Positions 44,439 to 53,296 of a stretch of 64,000 nucleotides of DNA are shown here, piece after piece. Position 1 is the first letter of the stretch. Every line of letters starts with the position of its first letter. Source of the stretch: Aneurinibacillus soli (GTDB taxonomy: Bacteria > Bacillota > Bacilli > Aneurinibacillales > Aneurinibacillaceae); contig NZ_AP017312.1 of assembly GCF_002355375.1 (NCBI RefSeq), positions 3,909,001 to 3,973,000 on the forward strand, read 5' to 3'. A program made the translations under genes and the position numbers. Below the pieces are notes generated by a model that ran no database searches, had not been told where the DNA came from, and saw only the letters and a list, made by a program, of their open reading frames with translations.

Positions 44439-45065
44439 TTACTGTATTTTATTTTTATAAATCACTTTATTGACATCGTGCCTTACCGTTTTGTGACCAT
44501 CTTTAATACCTTTCCCAATCGCTATAAGCATAACGTCCAAGTACCTCTCAGAAATATGCAATGTCGACTTTAGCTGTTCCGAATCATACCCTGACATTGT
44601 GATGGTCTCAAGACCCGCTTCGTTTGCCAATAAAAGTAATGACATGGACGCTAGGCTTGCATCTCTTGTTAATTCAATTGTTAAATCCTCTTTTGATTTA
44701 TTCGCGTAATAATTTATGGCAGCACTCGCCAGATAATCTCTCAGTGACGCATCAAAAAAACCTTTTTGAAACCCCTCTTCATGTATATTTATGATATTTT
44801 CCTTCTCAAAAGCTTGATAATCCCCCAGTACAACAATTAATGCGGACGCTTCTGTTACTTGCTGCTGGTTAAAAGCTATCGGTAATAATAAATCCCGTAG
44901 ATGTGGATCGTCGATGATTAGGTACCGGGTTGCTTGTATATTATTTCCGTTAGGTGACTTACTTGCACTTTCAATCAATGAAGCCAACATTTCTGAACTG
45001 ACTTTATAATTTGAGTCGTAATGCCTAACTGAACGTCTTTTTTCTAAAATTTCTCTTACACTCAT
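44439..45065 (-). CDS. Nitroreductase-family FMN oxidoreductase
   Basis: A 208-aa flavin reductase. ATG at 45065 follows GGAGTG. MSVREILEKRRSVRHYD is the classical N-terminal FMN-binding motif (RxSxR), with SKSPNGNN and the C-terminal IAIGKG. It is divergent from an HxlR regulator gene 123 bases away, the usual pairing for quinone- or electrophile-inducible nitroreductases. Confidence 0.9.
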   Translation of the reverse strand: MSVREILEKRRSVRHYDSNYKVSSEMLASLIESASKSPNGNNIQATRYLIIDDPHLRDLLLPIAFNQQQVTEASALIVVLGDYQAFEKENIINIHEEGFQKGFFDASLRDYLASAAINYYANKSKEDLTIELTRDASLASMSLLLLANEAGLETITMSGYDSEQLKSTLHISERYLDVMLIAIGKGIKDGHKTVRHDVNKVIYKNKIQ

Positions 45066-45188
45066 TGTATTCACTCCAAATGTTTTATTTGCTGCACCGT
45101 CGATTATAATGGACAATAATACACGAGAAAATAACGCACAATAATGTGGTATAGCCACCTTTAAGTGCCTATTTAGGAGGAATAAAGA

Positions 45189-45539
45189 ATGAGCAGTCAA
45201 AACACTGGAATCAATATTTTCATGAATACTGTAGGTGGAAAATGGAAATGTTTAATTCTCTTTTTCTTGAGCCAAAAATCAATGAGAACGAAGGAATTTT
45301 ATGAACTAATACCGAGCATTACTCAAAAAGTCTTAACAGATCAATTAAAGCAGCTGGAAAGGGATGGGCTTGTCCGAAGAGAAGTATTTAAGGAAGTACC
45401 GCCAAAAGTAGAATACAGCTTAACGGAGTTAGGTAAATCGTTTGTCCCAGTATTAAACACAATGTGTGCATGGGGTAATAATTATGCGGTTGTAAGAGGC
45501 ATAGATAGAGAAGAGCAAATCTGTTGTAATCATAAATAA
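45189..45539 (+). CDS. HxlR-family redox-type transcriptional regulator
   Basis: A 116-aa winged-helix protein. GGKWKCLILFFL, SITQKVLTDQLKQLERDGLV and YSLTELGKSFVPVL are family motifs. Cys21 sits near the dimer helix where related sensors (HypR, YodB) carry their reactive thiol. A Cys-Cys pair is in the tail (QICCNHK). AGGAGG precedes the ATG. It probably controls the divergent nitroreductase gene in response to electrophiles or disulfide stress. Confidence 0.88.
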   Translation: MSSQNTGINIFMNTVGGKWKCLILFFLSQKSMRTKEFYELIPSITQKVLTDQLKQLERDGLVRREVFKEVPPKVEYSLTELGKSFVPVLNTMCAWGNNYAVVRGIDREEQICCNHK

Positions 45540-45560
45540 ATAGAAATCTTAATTTGGTGG

Positions 45561-46010
45561 CTAATCAACACGCTTGCCATCAAACATCATTTTTTGCTCA
45601 AATGGAGCTATCAGCGCAATCAAGGTATAGGAGTAACCGAAATCACCGCATCTTTCCGAAAAAGCCACTAGTTCCTCGGTAGTTTCAGTCACCACCTTCA
45701 GCATGTAGTTGTACTCTCCACTGATCCGGTACATATCCGTCACCTCGGGCGATTGCTTGCAGAATTCAATAAAGGCGGAGCATTTCTTCGTCCGGAACAT
45801 GACGAAAGCAGTCGTGTTCTTGCCTAGCTTCGCCTGAGAGATGGCAGCATGATACCCCGTAATCACACCTTGCTCTTCTAACCTCCTTACCCTCTCTTTT
45901 ACTGCAGGCTGCGTCATCCCAATGATCCTCCCAATTTCCACCATCGAAATGCGAGCATTTTCGTGAAGAAGATGTAAAATTTTGTAGTCTACCTGATCCA
46001 GATGAATCAT
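45561..46010 (-). CDS. Lrp/AsnC-family regulator
   Basis: A 149-aa protein. The N-terminal helix-turn-helix is LHENARISMVEIGRIIGMTQPAVKERVRRLEEQG; the C-terminal RAM domain contains EYNYMLKVVTETTEELVAF. It is divergent from an MFS exporter gene, so control of that exporter (amino-acid efflux or drug export) is likely but not shown. Confidence 0.9.
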   Translation of the reverse strand: MIHLDQVDYKILHLLHENARISMVEIGRIIGMTQPAVKERVRRLEEQGVITGYHAAISQAKLGKNTTAFVMFRTKKCSAFIEFCKQSPEVTDMYRISGEYNYMLKVVTETTEELVAFSERCGDFGYSYTLIALIAPFEQKMMFDGKRVD

Positions 46011-46199
46011 CCTTTCATTTCTTTAAGTAAATACGCCAAATTAGCTTGAATATGTAAAGCAATATAGAAGAAATAACTTTATTTATCTATGTAAACTATA
46101 GAATTATTTACGTAATATGTCACTAGATCAATACTTGTCGCACCCGCGCGGGAATCGACAAACTAACACCCATTATTCTTCGTTTAAGGAGTGACGCTA

Positions 46200-47375
46200 T
46201 TGTCTTACTATAAAGTGATTTACTTACTTGCCCTGGGGGAGTTCATGGTGGGCACTACCGAATCAATTGTCACCGGAATTATCGGTATGATTGCAAAGGA
46301 CACGCAAGTCCCACTCTCACTCGCCGGGCAATTGGTAACCGGTTTTTCTTTAGCGTTTGCCTTCGGTTCACCGCTGGTAATCGCTTTTACGGCAAGTATG
46401 GAGCGAAAGAAACTACTTATCACAGTTCTTCTTCTCTTCATCGCTGGCAATCTGCTCGCATTTTTCAGTCCTAACTTTTCTGTTTTGATGGCTTCCCGAA
46501 TCCTGCTCGGCTTAAGTGGAGGCGTCTATACCGTGGTAGCGCTTGCTGTCGCTGCTAACCTGGCTCCGCCCGAGAAAAGGGGGAGTTCGATTGGGATCAT
46601 TCTCATGGGCTTTAGTGTCTCGCTAGTTCTAGGGGTACCTGCTGGAACTATAGCAGGCGAAATGTGGGGCTGGCGTTCTGTTTTCGCCATCATTGCGGCA
46701 TTAAGTATCATCCCTGTTCTCTGCATTTCGCTGTACCTTCCCAAACTGTCAGGGCAGAAAGCCATCCCTTTGCGGACACAGCTTGCTTCTCTCAAAAACA
46801 ATAGGATTCTTACAGCTTTGCTGACTTCGTTCCTTTTTGTGACGGGGTACTCAACAGTCTATACGTACATTACGCCGCTTTTGCAAACTACTTCCGGGAT
46901 GTCGACAGCTGTTGTCAGCACGACGCTATTATTGGCCGGTGTAGCCAGTGCAGTAGGGTCACGTATAGGAGGATTTGCTACTGATAAATGGGGAGTACGA
47001 CCTACGCTTTACATAAGCTTATTCCTCCATGCAGCAATTTTGATCATCCTCCCCTTCATGGCGCAGCTTATTTTTGGTGCCATGATTACGACGATGGTTT
47101 GGATGTGTGCCGTACAGATGACCGTGCCTGCCCAGCAATATTATCTGATTACCTTGTCACCTCAGTCGTCCGAAATTGCGCTAAGTGTCAATACTTCCAT
47201 CTTCCAATTGGGATTGGCCGCAGGAGCAGGAGTGGGGGGCCTGATCTTGAATCATTATTCGGTTGCTCCTCTCGGTTGGGTTGGGGGAGCGTCGGTGTTT
47301 ATAAGTCTTTTTCTCGTCTGGTTGTCCTTCTCATCAGAGAAAACTGTCACACCAACAACAGTCATATCAAAATAA
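46200..47375 (+). CDS. MFS transporter, drug:H+ antiporter-1 family
   Basis: A 391-aa transporter with twelve hydrophobic segments. The start is TTG at 46200, 8 bases after AAGGAGTG; the GTG inside the ribosome site is unlikely. LGEFMVGTTESIVTGIIGMIA at the N-terminus and LLGLSGGVYTVVALAVAANLAPPEKRGSSIGIILMG (motif B/C region) place it near YdhP/NepI/AraJ-type exporters. The Lrp-type neighbour suggests amino-acid-like or small-molecule efflux. Confidence 0.88.
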   Translation: MSYYKVIYLLALGEFMVGTTESIVTGIIGMIAKDTQVPLSLAGQLVTGFSLAFAFGSPLVIAFTASMERKKLLITVLLLFIAGNLLAFFSPNFSVLMASRILLGLSGGVYTVVALAVAANLAPPEKRGSSIGIILMGFSVSLVLGVPAGTIAGEMWGWRSVFAIIAALSIIPVLCISLYLPKLSGQKAIPLRTQLASLKNNRILTALLTSFLFVTGYSTVYTYITPLLQTTSGMSTAVVSTTLLLAGVASAVGSRIGGFATDKWGVRPTLYISLFLHAAILIILPFMAQLIFGAMITTMVWMCAVQMTVPAQQYYLITLSPQSSEIALSVNTSIFQLGLAAGAGVGGLILNHYSVAPLGWVGGASVFISLFLVWLSFSSEKTVTPTTVISK

Positions 47376-47378
47376 GAA

Positions 47379-47416
47379 AACAGTCAGGGGGAAAACGCCC
47401 TGACTGTTTTTTTTGT
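47379..47416. terminator. Bidirectional terminator
   Basis: AAAACAGTCAGGG pairs with CCCTGACTGTTTT, with T runs on both strands. It ends both the MFS gene and the convergent transporter gene. Confidence 0.87.
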
Positions 47417-49242
47417 TAGGATTTTAAATGGAATGGCACTTTAACGATTATGATATCCTCCCGATTCAACAACGCGCGTTCAATAAAGTAAGCGGCCTGG
47501 TTATGAAGCATCCGGTGCCATGTTTTTTTAGTAATAAAGATTGGGAGAACAACGGTGATTTCATATTTCCCATCGACACGCCGTTGAACCTGGTCAATAA
47601 AGCGAAGCAATGGATTTTTGATGCTTCGATAACGTGAATAAAAAGTTTCCAGGCGAATCCCAGGATTCCACGTTTGCCATTTTCCCCTGAACTTCTCATC
47701 TTCATCTTTATCAATGGACACATGAAACGCGATAATCTGCTCGGGCGGGCTGGATTCTAAGGCATATTCGATCGAATTGCGCACGACTTGATTGATTCCA
47801 CCTACCGGAACGATCATCAGCGTACTCTTTAGATGTAGCGGGTGATCGATATCCATCTTTAACTGGTTAGCAACGCTTACGTAATGCCTTTTAATGCTAA
47901 ACATCATCCATACAAGAATCGGAATAATAATGGCGATCGTCCAGGCACCTGCGGAAAATTTCTCCACAAGAGAAATAATTACAACTGAAAAGGACATAAT
48001 CGCGCCCAAACCATTGATAAATACCTTCGATTTCCACCCTGAAGGCTTTTCCATCCTCCACTTCTTAACCATACCTAGTTGCGCGATCGTAAACGAAAGA
48101 AATACGCCGATGGCATACAACGGAACCAGACTATCGGTCACAGCATCAAATCCAATGATTAACAGAATCGACATGAGTGACAGAACCATAATGCCGACAT
48201 TAAGTGAAAGTCTGTCACCCCGTGTGGAAAACTGTCGGGGCATATAGCCGTCCTGTGCCACGATGGCAGCCAGAAGTGGAAAGCCCGCAAAGGCTGTATT
48301 GGTAGCCAGAAACAGGACAAGCGCTGTCGAAATTTGTGTCGAATAATACATCCAGGAATACCCAAACAGGTTGGAGGCAATCTGAGAAAGAACGGTTGGA
48401 TTCCCAGTTGGACTTGGTGCAACTCCATATAAATTGGCCAGAATTGTAATACCCATAAACATGACAAACAACAAAATCCCCAAGTATAAGAGCGTGGTTT
48501 TCGCATTCTTCACCGTTGGGTCTCGAAAGACTGGAGTGGCGTTGGAGATCGCCTCTACACCTGTCAAAGCCGAACAACCCGATGAAAAAGCGCGCAGCAG
48601 AACATAGAGGGTAACTCCCTGTGGAATGTGCGCCGGCATCGGAATGGAGGTGGAAGGAATGCCATGCACGACAACCTGATACAGGCCAGCAAGTAACAAG
48701 GCAAAAATATTAAAAATAAAAAAGTATGTCGGAAAGGCAAAAACTGTACCAGCTTCTCGAACCCCTCTCATATTAATAAAAGCGACAATCAGAACGCCTA
48801 GCACAGAAAGCTCAACATTCCACGGTATTAGATTCGGAAAGGCGGATGTAATGGCAGCCACTCCCGCTGTAGCGGATACAGCTACTGTTAACGTATAGTC
48901 GACGAGCAGCGCAGCGCAGGCAATCAGCGCCATCAGCGGATTAAAGTTTTCTTTCGCTACCGCATACGCCCCGCCTCCTTTTGGATATCCATTAATCACC
49001 TGACGATACGAAATAATCAGGGTAAAGAGGAGAATCAAAATGACCAGTGAAACAGGAAGACTAAACCACCTGGCAGCTGTTCCATAAGCAACAAGCGCAA
49101 TTAAAATCGATTCTGTCCCGTACGCTACCGAGGATAAAGCATCGGATGAAAGGATCGGCAAAGCCATCCATTTCGGCATTCGCTCTTCCTGCAACGCTTC
49201 TGTTGACAGCGGGCGGCCGAATAAAAAATGTTTGATTTTCAT
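47416..49242 (-). CDS. KimA-like APC-superfamily potassium transporter
   Basis: A 608-aa membrane protein. ATG at 49242 is preferred since the GTG at 49254 overlaps the GGAG site. About twelve helices occupy residues 25-440. MALPILSSDALSSVAYGTESILIAL, SYRQVINGYPKGGGAYAVAKENF and LVDYTLTVAVSATAGVAAITSAFP match the KimA (YdaO) family of high-affinity K+/H+ symporters. Residues about 450-608 form a soluble C-terminal domain typical of the family. No c-di-AMP riboswitch is visible before this gene, although one occurs elsewhere in the window; other APC substrates remain possible. Confidence 0.82.
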   Translation of the reverse strand: MKIKHFLFGRPLSTEALQEERMPKWMALPILSSDALSSVAYGTESILIALVAYGTAARWFSLPVSLVILILLFTLIISYRQVINGYPKGGGAYAVAKENFNPLMALIACAALLVDYTLTVAVSATAGVAAITSAFPNLIPWNVELSVLGVLIVAFINMRGVREAGTVFAFPTYFFIFNIFALLLAGLYQVVVHGIPSTSIPMPAHIPQGVTLYVLLRAFSSGCSALTGVEAISNATPVFRDPTVKNAKTTLLYLGILLFVMFMGITILANLYGVAPSPTGNPTVLSQIASNLFGYSWMYYSTQISTALVLFLATNTAFAGFPLLAAIVAQDGYMPRQFSTRGDRLSLNVGIMVLSLMSILLIIGFDAVTDSLVPLYAIGVFLSFTIAQLGMVKKWRMEKPSGWKSKVFINGLGAIMSFSVVIISLVEKFSAGAWTIAIIIPILVWMMFSIKRHYVSVANQLKMDIDHPLHLKSTLMIVPVGGINQVVRNSIEYALESSPPEQIIAFHVSIDKDEDEKFRGKWQTWNPGIRLETFYSRYRSIKNPLLRFIDQVQRRVDGKYEITVVLPIFITKKTWHRMLHNQAAYFIERALLNREDIIIVKVPFHLKS

Positions 49243-49499
49243 CCCGTTTTCCACTCCAATATAATTGATTGGTTCCTCCGCTCTCGAATTCGAGATTAGG
49301 CCGACCTTTTAGTTATTTCATGTGACTTATTATAAGCAGATTATTTTAAAAAAACACTATCAATAATTCGGCTCCACGATGACCAGATTAGACTTTGCTA
49401 CACAGCATATCCTACGCATCCAGGTACTTTTCTTGCGCCTTGACTTCTCTCCCCTCTCAAAATAAAGTAGGGATAAGAAGATGCACGGGAGGAATAATA

Positions 49500-49880
49500 A
49501 TGAACGAACTATTGCTCCAGCAAATCTTGGAGGAACTCAAGGGCCTCAAAGATGAACAACAAGGATTGCGACAAGAAATTATAGATACCAGAAAAACAAT
49601 GGCGACTAAGGAAGATACATCTGATATCAGACAAACGATGGCAACCAAAGAAGATGTATCTGATATTCCTCTTATCAAACAAGCTGTGGCAGAAATTAAT
49701 GAGCGCACGAAAGTCATTGAGCAATCTGTACGGCACCTAGAAGAGAATGAGCCGGCTGATGTATTAGCTATGCTTGACCGCATCGATCAAAAATTAGAAG
49801 AAAAAGACTCGGAAATCACCGTTCTCAATAACCGTCTGTTTAAGGTTGAATCAACTGCTGAACGATTAAGGAAACAATAA
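49500..49880 (+). CDS. Unrecognised coiled-coil protein
   Basis: A 126-aa protein; ATG at 49500 follows GGGAGG. It is entirely heptad-patterned helix (LLLQQILEELKGLKDEQQGLRQEI; EINERTKVIEQSVRHLEENE; LDRIDQKLEEKDSEITVLNNRLFKVE). There is an internal duplication, RKTMATKEDTSDI/RQTMATKEDVSDI. Small coiled-coil proteins of this sort are common in Bacillales and often lack an assigned role. Confidence 0.72.
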   Translation: MNELLLQQILEELKGLKDEQQGLRQEIIDTRKTMATKEDTSDIRQTMATKEDVSDIPLIKQAVAEINERTKVIEQSVRHLEENEPADVLAMLDRIDQKLEEKDSEITVLNNRLFKVESTAERLRKQ

Positions 49881-49923
49881 AAAATGTGCAGCCCCTCAAT
49901 AAAGGTCGCTGCACATTTTTTTA
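49881..49923. terminator. Bidirectional terminator
   Basis: AATGTGCAGC pairs with GCTGCACATT and has a run of T on the plus strand. It lies between convergent genes. Confidence 0.8.
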
Positions 49924-50745
49924 TGTTGCTTTCAGTTTGTAGAGAAGAAAACTAAACCCAAGCGTTACAAGCGAAAAGATCACCGCTATACTTGAAAATG
50001 CAAGGACATAGGCGTTGTATTCTGCAAGTTGAACAATCATCTTATAGCTGTTCACATGCAGAAATCCTGCAACAATGTTAAACACAACAAGCAAGGCGAA
50101 AATCATGACGAGTCCTCTTGCAGAATTTTGGATATCCGCTTTGCTTAACGCAACGTGGGAAGAAATGCTGATAGCCAGCACAATAAACAGCCAGAAGGAA
50201 GGAGTCACCAGGTTATGCAGAGTAAAGATACTCTTACTTATCATCATCACTGCTTCACCTATCATTTTTAACACATTGATATCTACCGTCTCTACAGATA
50301 TATGCTGATGAATTTGGGCTTTAAAAGTGGCATACGATTGAGGCACAAGAAGATACATGCCTACTATTAAAGAAGCAATTCCACTAAAGATAGGCCCTAA
50401 CCCAATAAAGAAGTTGCCGACTTGCTGATAAACGCTGGCTGGATTGTATTGATGCTCAACATAGCCAAGCACACCATCTGGACTGTTGAGTTGCAGGAGC
50501 TTTACCTTTGTTACCTTGTGTCCCCATAGGATACACTGGATAAGATGTCCGATTTCGTGAATCGGTGTGCCTATCCATGCGGTCAGGATCACTCCTTTTC
50601 GCCCCAACGCTCGAACCAAATATGTATTTGAGTATTTTTCTAAATATCCTAAAAGGAAACCAATAATAATAAAAACACCTACCAAATAAAGCATTTCTAC
50701 AAAGCTTATCAGGAGGGTGTTGATAAATGATAATGCGATATTCAT
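49921..50745 (-). CDS. Integral membrane protein with HExxH motif (M50-like)
   Basis: A 274-aa protein with six or seven hydrophobic segments. GTPIHEIGHLIQCILWGHKV (residues about 58-77) has HEIGH in a membrane-adjacent helix, as in site-2 proteases, followed by a short beta segment (VKLLQLNSPDGVLGYVEHQYN). The usual second ligand motif (LDG/NxxPxxPLDG) is not seen, so catalytic activity is doubtful. No partner gene is adjacent. Confidence 0.65.
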   Translation of the reverse strand: MNIALSFINTLLISFVEMLYLVGVFIIIGFLLGYLEKYSNTYLVRALGRKGVILTAWIGTPIHEIGHLIQCILWGHKVTKVKLLQLNSPDGVLGYVEHQYNPASVYQQVGNFFIGLGPIFSGIASLIVGMYLLVPQSYATFKAQIHQHISVETVDINVLKMIGEAVMMISKSIFTLHNLVTPSFWLFIVLAISISSHVALSKADIQNSARGLVMIFALLVVFNIVAGFLHVNSYKMIVQLAEYNAYVLAFSSIAVIFSLVTLGFSFLLYKLKAT

Positions 50746-50907
50746 TGAAATCTCCTTGTCATAATGCCGTGCTGTTTAAGTAATCTTGCTCCGACTGCTG
50801 TTGCGCCATGAATCAGCATTTCAGGCATTAATAATCTCTCGTCGTCAATCGGACACGATTTTCCCCACTACTATACCATATTTGATTTGCATGAACTATT
50901 GAAACTT

Positions 50908-50950
50908 GGGTAAACAAGAAGCACCTGCCAATTTATCCGACAGATGCTCT
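50908..50950 (-). terminator. Terminator past the 51-kb gene pair
   Basis: On the minus strand AGCATCTG pairs with CAGGTGCT (one G-U pair) and is followed by TCTTGTTT. It is about 100 bases past the stop codon at 51050. The remainder of 50746-51049 holds only the dispersed repeat copy at 50966. Confidence 0.6.
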
Positions 50951-50965
50951 ATACATACTTGCTTT

Positions 50966-50998
50966 CCATCCTTTAAATATAGCTTTACCACGCACTGC
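50966..50998. repeat. 33-bp dispersed repeat, copy 2
   Basis: Near-copy of 43035-43067 (three substitutions). No gene follows it here, so it may be a relic of a second DUF6933-like gene start or leader. Confidence 0.7.
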
Positions 50999-51049
50999 GC
51001 AAGGGAATATACCAGGATTTTCAACTGTTCATTCTATGTCAAAAATACA

Positions 51050-51373
51050 TCAAGTTACAATCCATTTATGACCATCCCCTAAGCTGCTAGTTAGGGCTGT
51101 TCTAACATCTTGAGCATTTTGTGCAGTATTACTCACTTCTATTACCGAAACTGTCTGCTTGGTGCCAGATTTATATTGAATTTCAACTTTGTATACTTGT
51201 CCTATTTGTCTAGAATCTAGGTGAAATTTATCAGAGGTGTAAAGACTGTCTTTTGTTCTCATGATCGTACTAATGTCAATAATTTCATTGATGATATCAT
51301 CTTGAATTTCAGATTTTTGTTTTGTATTTGTTGTTCCCATATTTCTTCCTGCTGGTCCTTGTACATATGGCAT
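51050..51373 (-). CDS. Unrecognised 107-aa protein
   Basis: Not recognised. The start MPYVQGPAGRN follows GGCGGTG. The N-terminus is Gly/Asn/Lys-rich; the middle is helical (QDDIINEIIDISTIM); the end is strand-rich (QVYKVEIQYKSGTKQTVSVIEV). No signal peptide and no cysteines. It lies 35 bases after the 417-aa gene and is probably co-expressed with it. Confidence 0.65.
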   Translation of the reverse strand: MPYVQGPAGRNMGTTNTKQKSEIQDDIINEIIDISTIMRTKDSLYTSDKFHLDSRQIGQVYKVEIQYKSGTKQTVSVIEVSNTAQNAQDVRTALTSSLGDGHKWIVT

Positions 51374-51408
51374 TATTGATCACCGCCTTATTTTTTGGGA
51401 ATTGTTTA

Positions 51409-52662
51409 TCAACCCTGTCCGTTGTATTCAACTTTGGAAGTTACACCAATAATTTGCGGGCTGGCATTACTTGGACTGGAGAAAGTAATAGTTGTAGTGT
51501 TATTTCCGTTTTCTACAGGTTTTAAAGAAGCAATTCCATCAATACTAAAACGGAACCCGAACAAGTCTACCCAATCGATATCTGCATCTGCATTCGTTTC
51601 GAATTGTTGTTTATACACTTCTGTTGATACAGTAAGTTGGATAACAGGCTTGTACATAACTAAAATAGATTCAGGGATTAGATGAAGACTTCCACTTACC
51701 CCAAAGAAACTATCATTAGTTACCCCAACAGCTCCCTGCACAATTTCCACATTAGGGTTTACAAAACTTGCATTATACCATGTTCCTCTACTTATTTGAT
51801 ACGCTTGAAGTCCAACAGCTGTAAATCTTAGTTCGTAGTGTGCATCTGTTATGATCCTCGATGTATTTATATTCACTGATACGCTGGTTGAAAAACAATC
51901 ATGGTGTACCTTTGTGTCATAAACAGTTTTCCAGGGACTTTTAATTACAGAATCTTTGTTAATTCTTACATCAAAATCATATTCATTATTCGAATATTGA
52001 TCCCAACGCACCTTGTCCTTGGCTAAATCACCATTAATAGTGATTGCAGGTACTTGTATAGCAGCCCCTCCACGACTTATAGGCATAGTATCTTTAGACA
52101 GGTTATTTATAGCATCACTTAAACCTGCATCTAAACTTTTTAATATCTTTGCAATTTCATCGTTGATTTCTACCACTTTTGCCTGTAAATCATTCATCTG
52201 GCCACCGACGTATTGTCCACCAAATGGATCATTTAACCATTCTGAAAATGTTTCCTGAGGTGTACCGTCTGATTTCGAATTATTTGCTGCCCACACATAA
52301 TAATCTTTGCGTGCCTTATCACTTATTACTTGCTGTTGATTTCTTAAATCTCCTAATTCTTGTTGTTTTTTCAGATAATCTTTGTTGTCATCTCCATTTT
52401 TGGGTTTAATGGATTTCAACAAAGTTGAATATGATGAATCAAGTGCATCTCCAGGTACATAGAACCCTCCTAGATCTACTGATACTGCATTAGCAATACC
52501 ATAAGCATTGATATCTGTACCAGTAATCCAACTTGCCTCTAGTGGTGTCTCACTAAATTGAAACACATATGATCCATCACCAGATGCTATACCAGGATAC
52601 TTATCTTGAAGCGCTGCATAGAGATATTCATACTGACTTTTTTTCCCGAAATCATCAGACAT
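51409..52662 (-). CDS. Unrecognised 417-aa protein downstream of a split sigma factor
   Basis: Not recognised. GAGGGG precedes the ATG. Residues about 85-200 are helical with coiled-coil character (KKQQELGDLRNQQQVISDKARKD; LQAKVVEINDEIAKILKSLDAGL). The rest (about 205-415) is beta-rich and Asn/Ser/Thr-rich (STSVSVNINTSRIITDAHYELRF; VMYKPVIQLTVSTEVYKQQF). There is no signal peptide, one Cys, and no enzyme motif. A helical region followed by a long beta body is seen in some pore-forming or surface-layer proteins, but I cannot support either. Confidence 0.68.
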   Translation of the reverse strand: MSDDFGKKSQYEYLYAALQDKYPGIASGDGSYVFQFSETPLEASWITGTDINAYGIANAVSVDLGGFYVPGDALDSSYSTLLKSIKPKNGDDNKDYLKKQQELGDLRNQQQVISDKARKDYYVWAANNSKSDGTPQETFSEWLNDPFGGQYVGGQMNDLQAKVVEINDEIAKILKSLDAGLSDAINNLSKDTMPISRGGAAIQVPAITINGDLAKDKVRWDQYSNNEYDFDVRINKDSVIKSPWKTVYDTKVHHDCFSTSVSVNINTSRIITDAHYELRFTAVGLQAYQISRGTWYNASFVNPNVEIVQGAVGVTNDSFFGVSGSLHLIPESILVMYKPVIQLTVSTEVYKQQFETNADADIDWVDLFGFRFSIDGIASLKPVENGNNTTTITFSSPSNASPQIIGVTSKVEYNGQG

Positions 52663-52778
52663 ACTTTTACCCCTCTCACATACGTTTTTTCAAGTGAAAA
52701 TCTCCTTCAATGAAAAGATAAAATAAAGTAATTTCATCCCTTCATGAATATAGGGTAAAAATAAAAGCGATTTAACAA

Positions 52779-53006
52779 CTACTTTTTATAACCATTTTTT
52801 CTTATTTCTTCAATAAACCTTACTTGAATTTCTTGAACAACTTCTTCCTTGGGGGCCTTAATAAACTTAGTTAACTCGTGAATATAATCATCAAAAAAAT
52901 TTAGTATGTATATAAGCGATTCATTATTCCCACACCTTGCTTCTTCTAGTATTGAAGAAAAGGAAGCAGATCCTTCTGTAAACTCTTTAACCACTTTTTT
53001 TTGCAT
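52779..53006 (-). CDS. Sigma region-2-like small subunit (RsoA-like)
   Basis: A 75-aa helical protein. ATG at 53006 follows AAGGAG. GSASFSSILEEARCGNNESLIYILNFFDDYIHELTK and EEVVQEIQVRFIEEIRK follow the pattern of sigma region 2 helices (variable acidic start, then LVQEL...L.EAIRK). In Bacillus subtilis the co-sigma RsoA has this size and role and works with SigO. Its gene overlaps the region-4-like gene by 61 bases, in the order region 4 first, region 2 second. Confidence 0.65.
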   Translation of the reverse strand: MQKKVVKEFTEGSASFSSILEEARCGNNESLIYILNFFDDYIHELTKFIKAPKEEVVQEIQVRFIEEIRKNGYKK

Positions 53007-53296
53007 TTGTTTACTCCTTGTTGAGTCATGTTCAGTTCAACGGCGATTTCTTTTTCTGTGAATCCATATAAGATGCTTGATTGTATGATGTATTTAGCTT
53101 GCTTAGAGGGAATTTTATTAAGTAAATCGTGAAGATATAAATTAGATATGATTAATGAGGTAGGGTCATTTCCGATATATTCTTCTAAAGATAATTCTTT
53201 TTTCCTTCTTTTTTTTTCACGATATTGAATGTTCCAAGCTATTCGTCTTAAAATTCTCATACAATTTTCGATTTCGGCTACATCTTCATCGTGCAT
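52946..53296 (-). CDS. Sigma region-4-like protein (SigO-like subunit)
   Basis: A 116-aa protein. LLNKIPSKQAKYIIQSSILYGFTEKEIAVELNMTQQGVNKCKKKWLKSL is a sigma-70 region 4 helix-turn-helix (recognition helix MTQQGVNKCKKKW). The N-terminal 55 residues (ENCMRILRRIAWNIQYREKKRRKKELSLEEY) are basic and helical and do not form a full region 2. The core-binding part would then be supplied by the overlapping 75-aa protein. The pair is directly upstream of, and on the same strand as, the 417-aa gene. Confidence 0.72.
   Translation of the reverse strand: MHDEDVAEIENCMRILRRIAWNIQYREKKRRKKELSLEEYIGNDPTSLIISNLYLHDLLNKIPSKQAKYIIQSSILYGFTEKEIAVELNMTQQGVNKCKKKWLKSLQKDLLPFLQY

Noticed and set aside
47428-47637. 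Plus-strand frame opposite the end of the KimA-like gene
   Set aside because: Antisense shadow without start signals.
49243-49400. Second c-di-AMP riboswitch before the KimA-like gene
   Set aside because: I looked for the ydaO blocks on the minus strand and found none.
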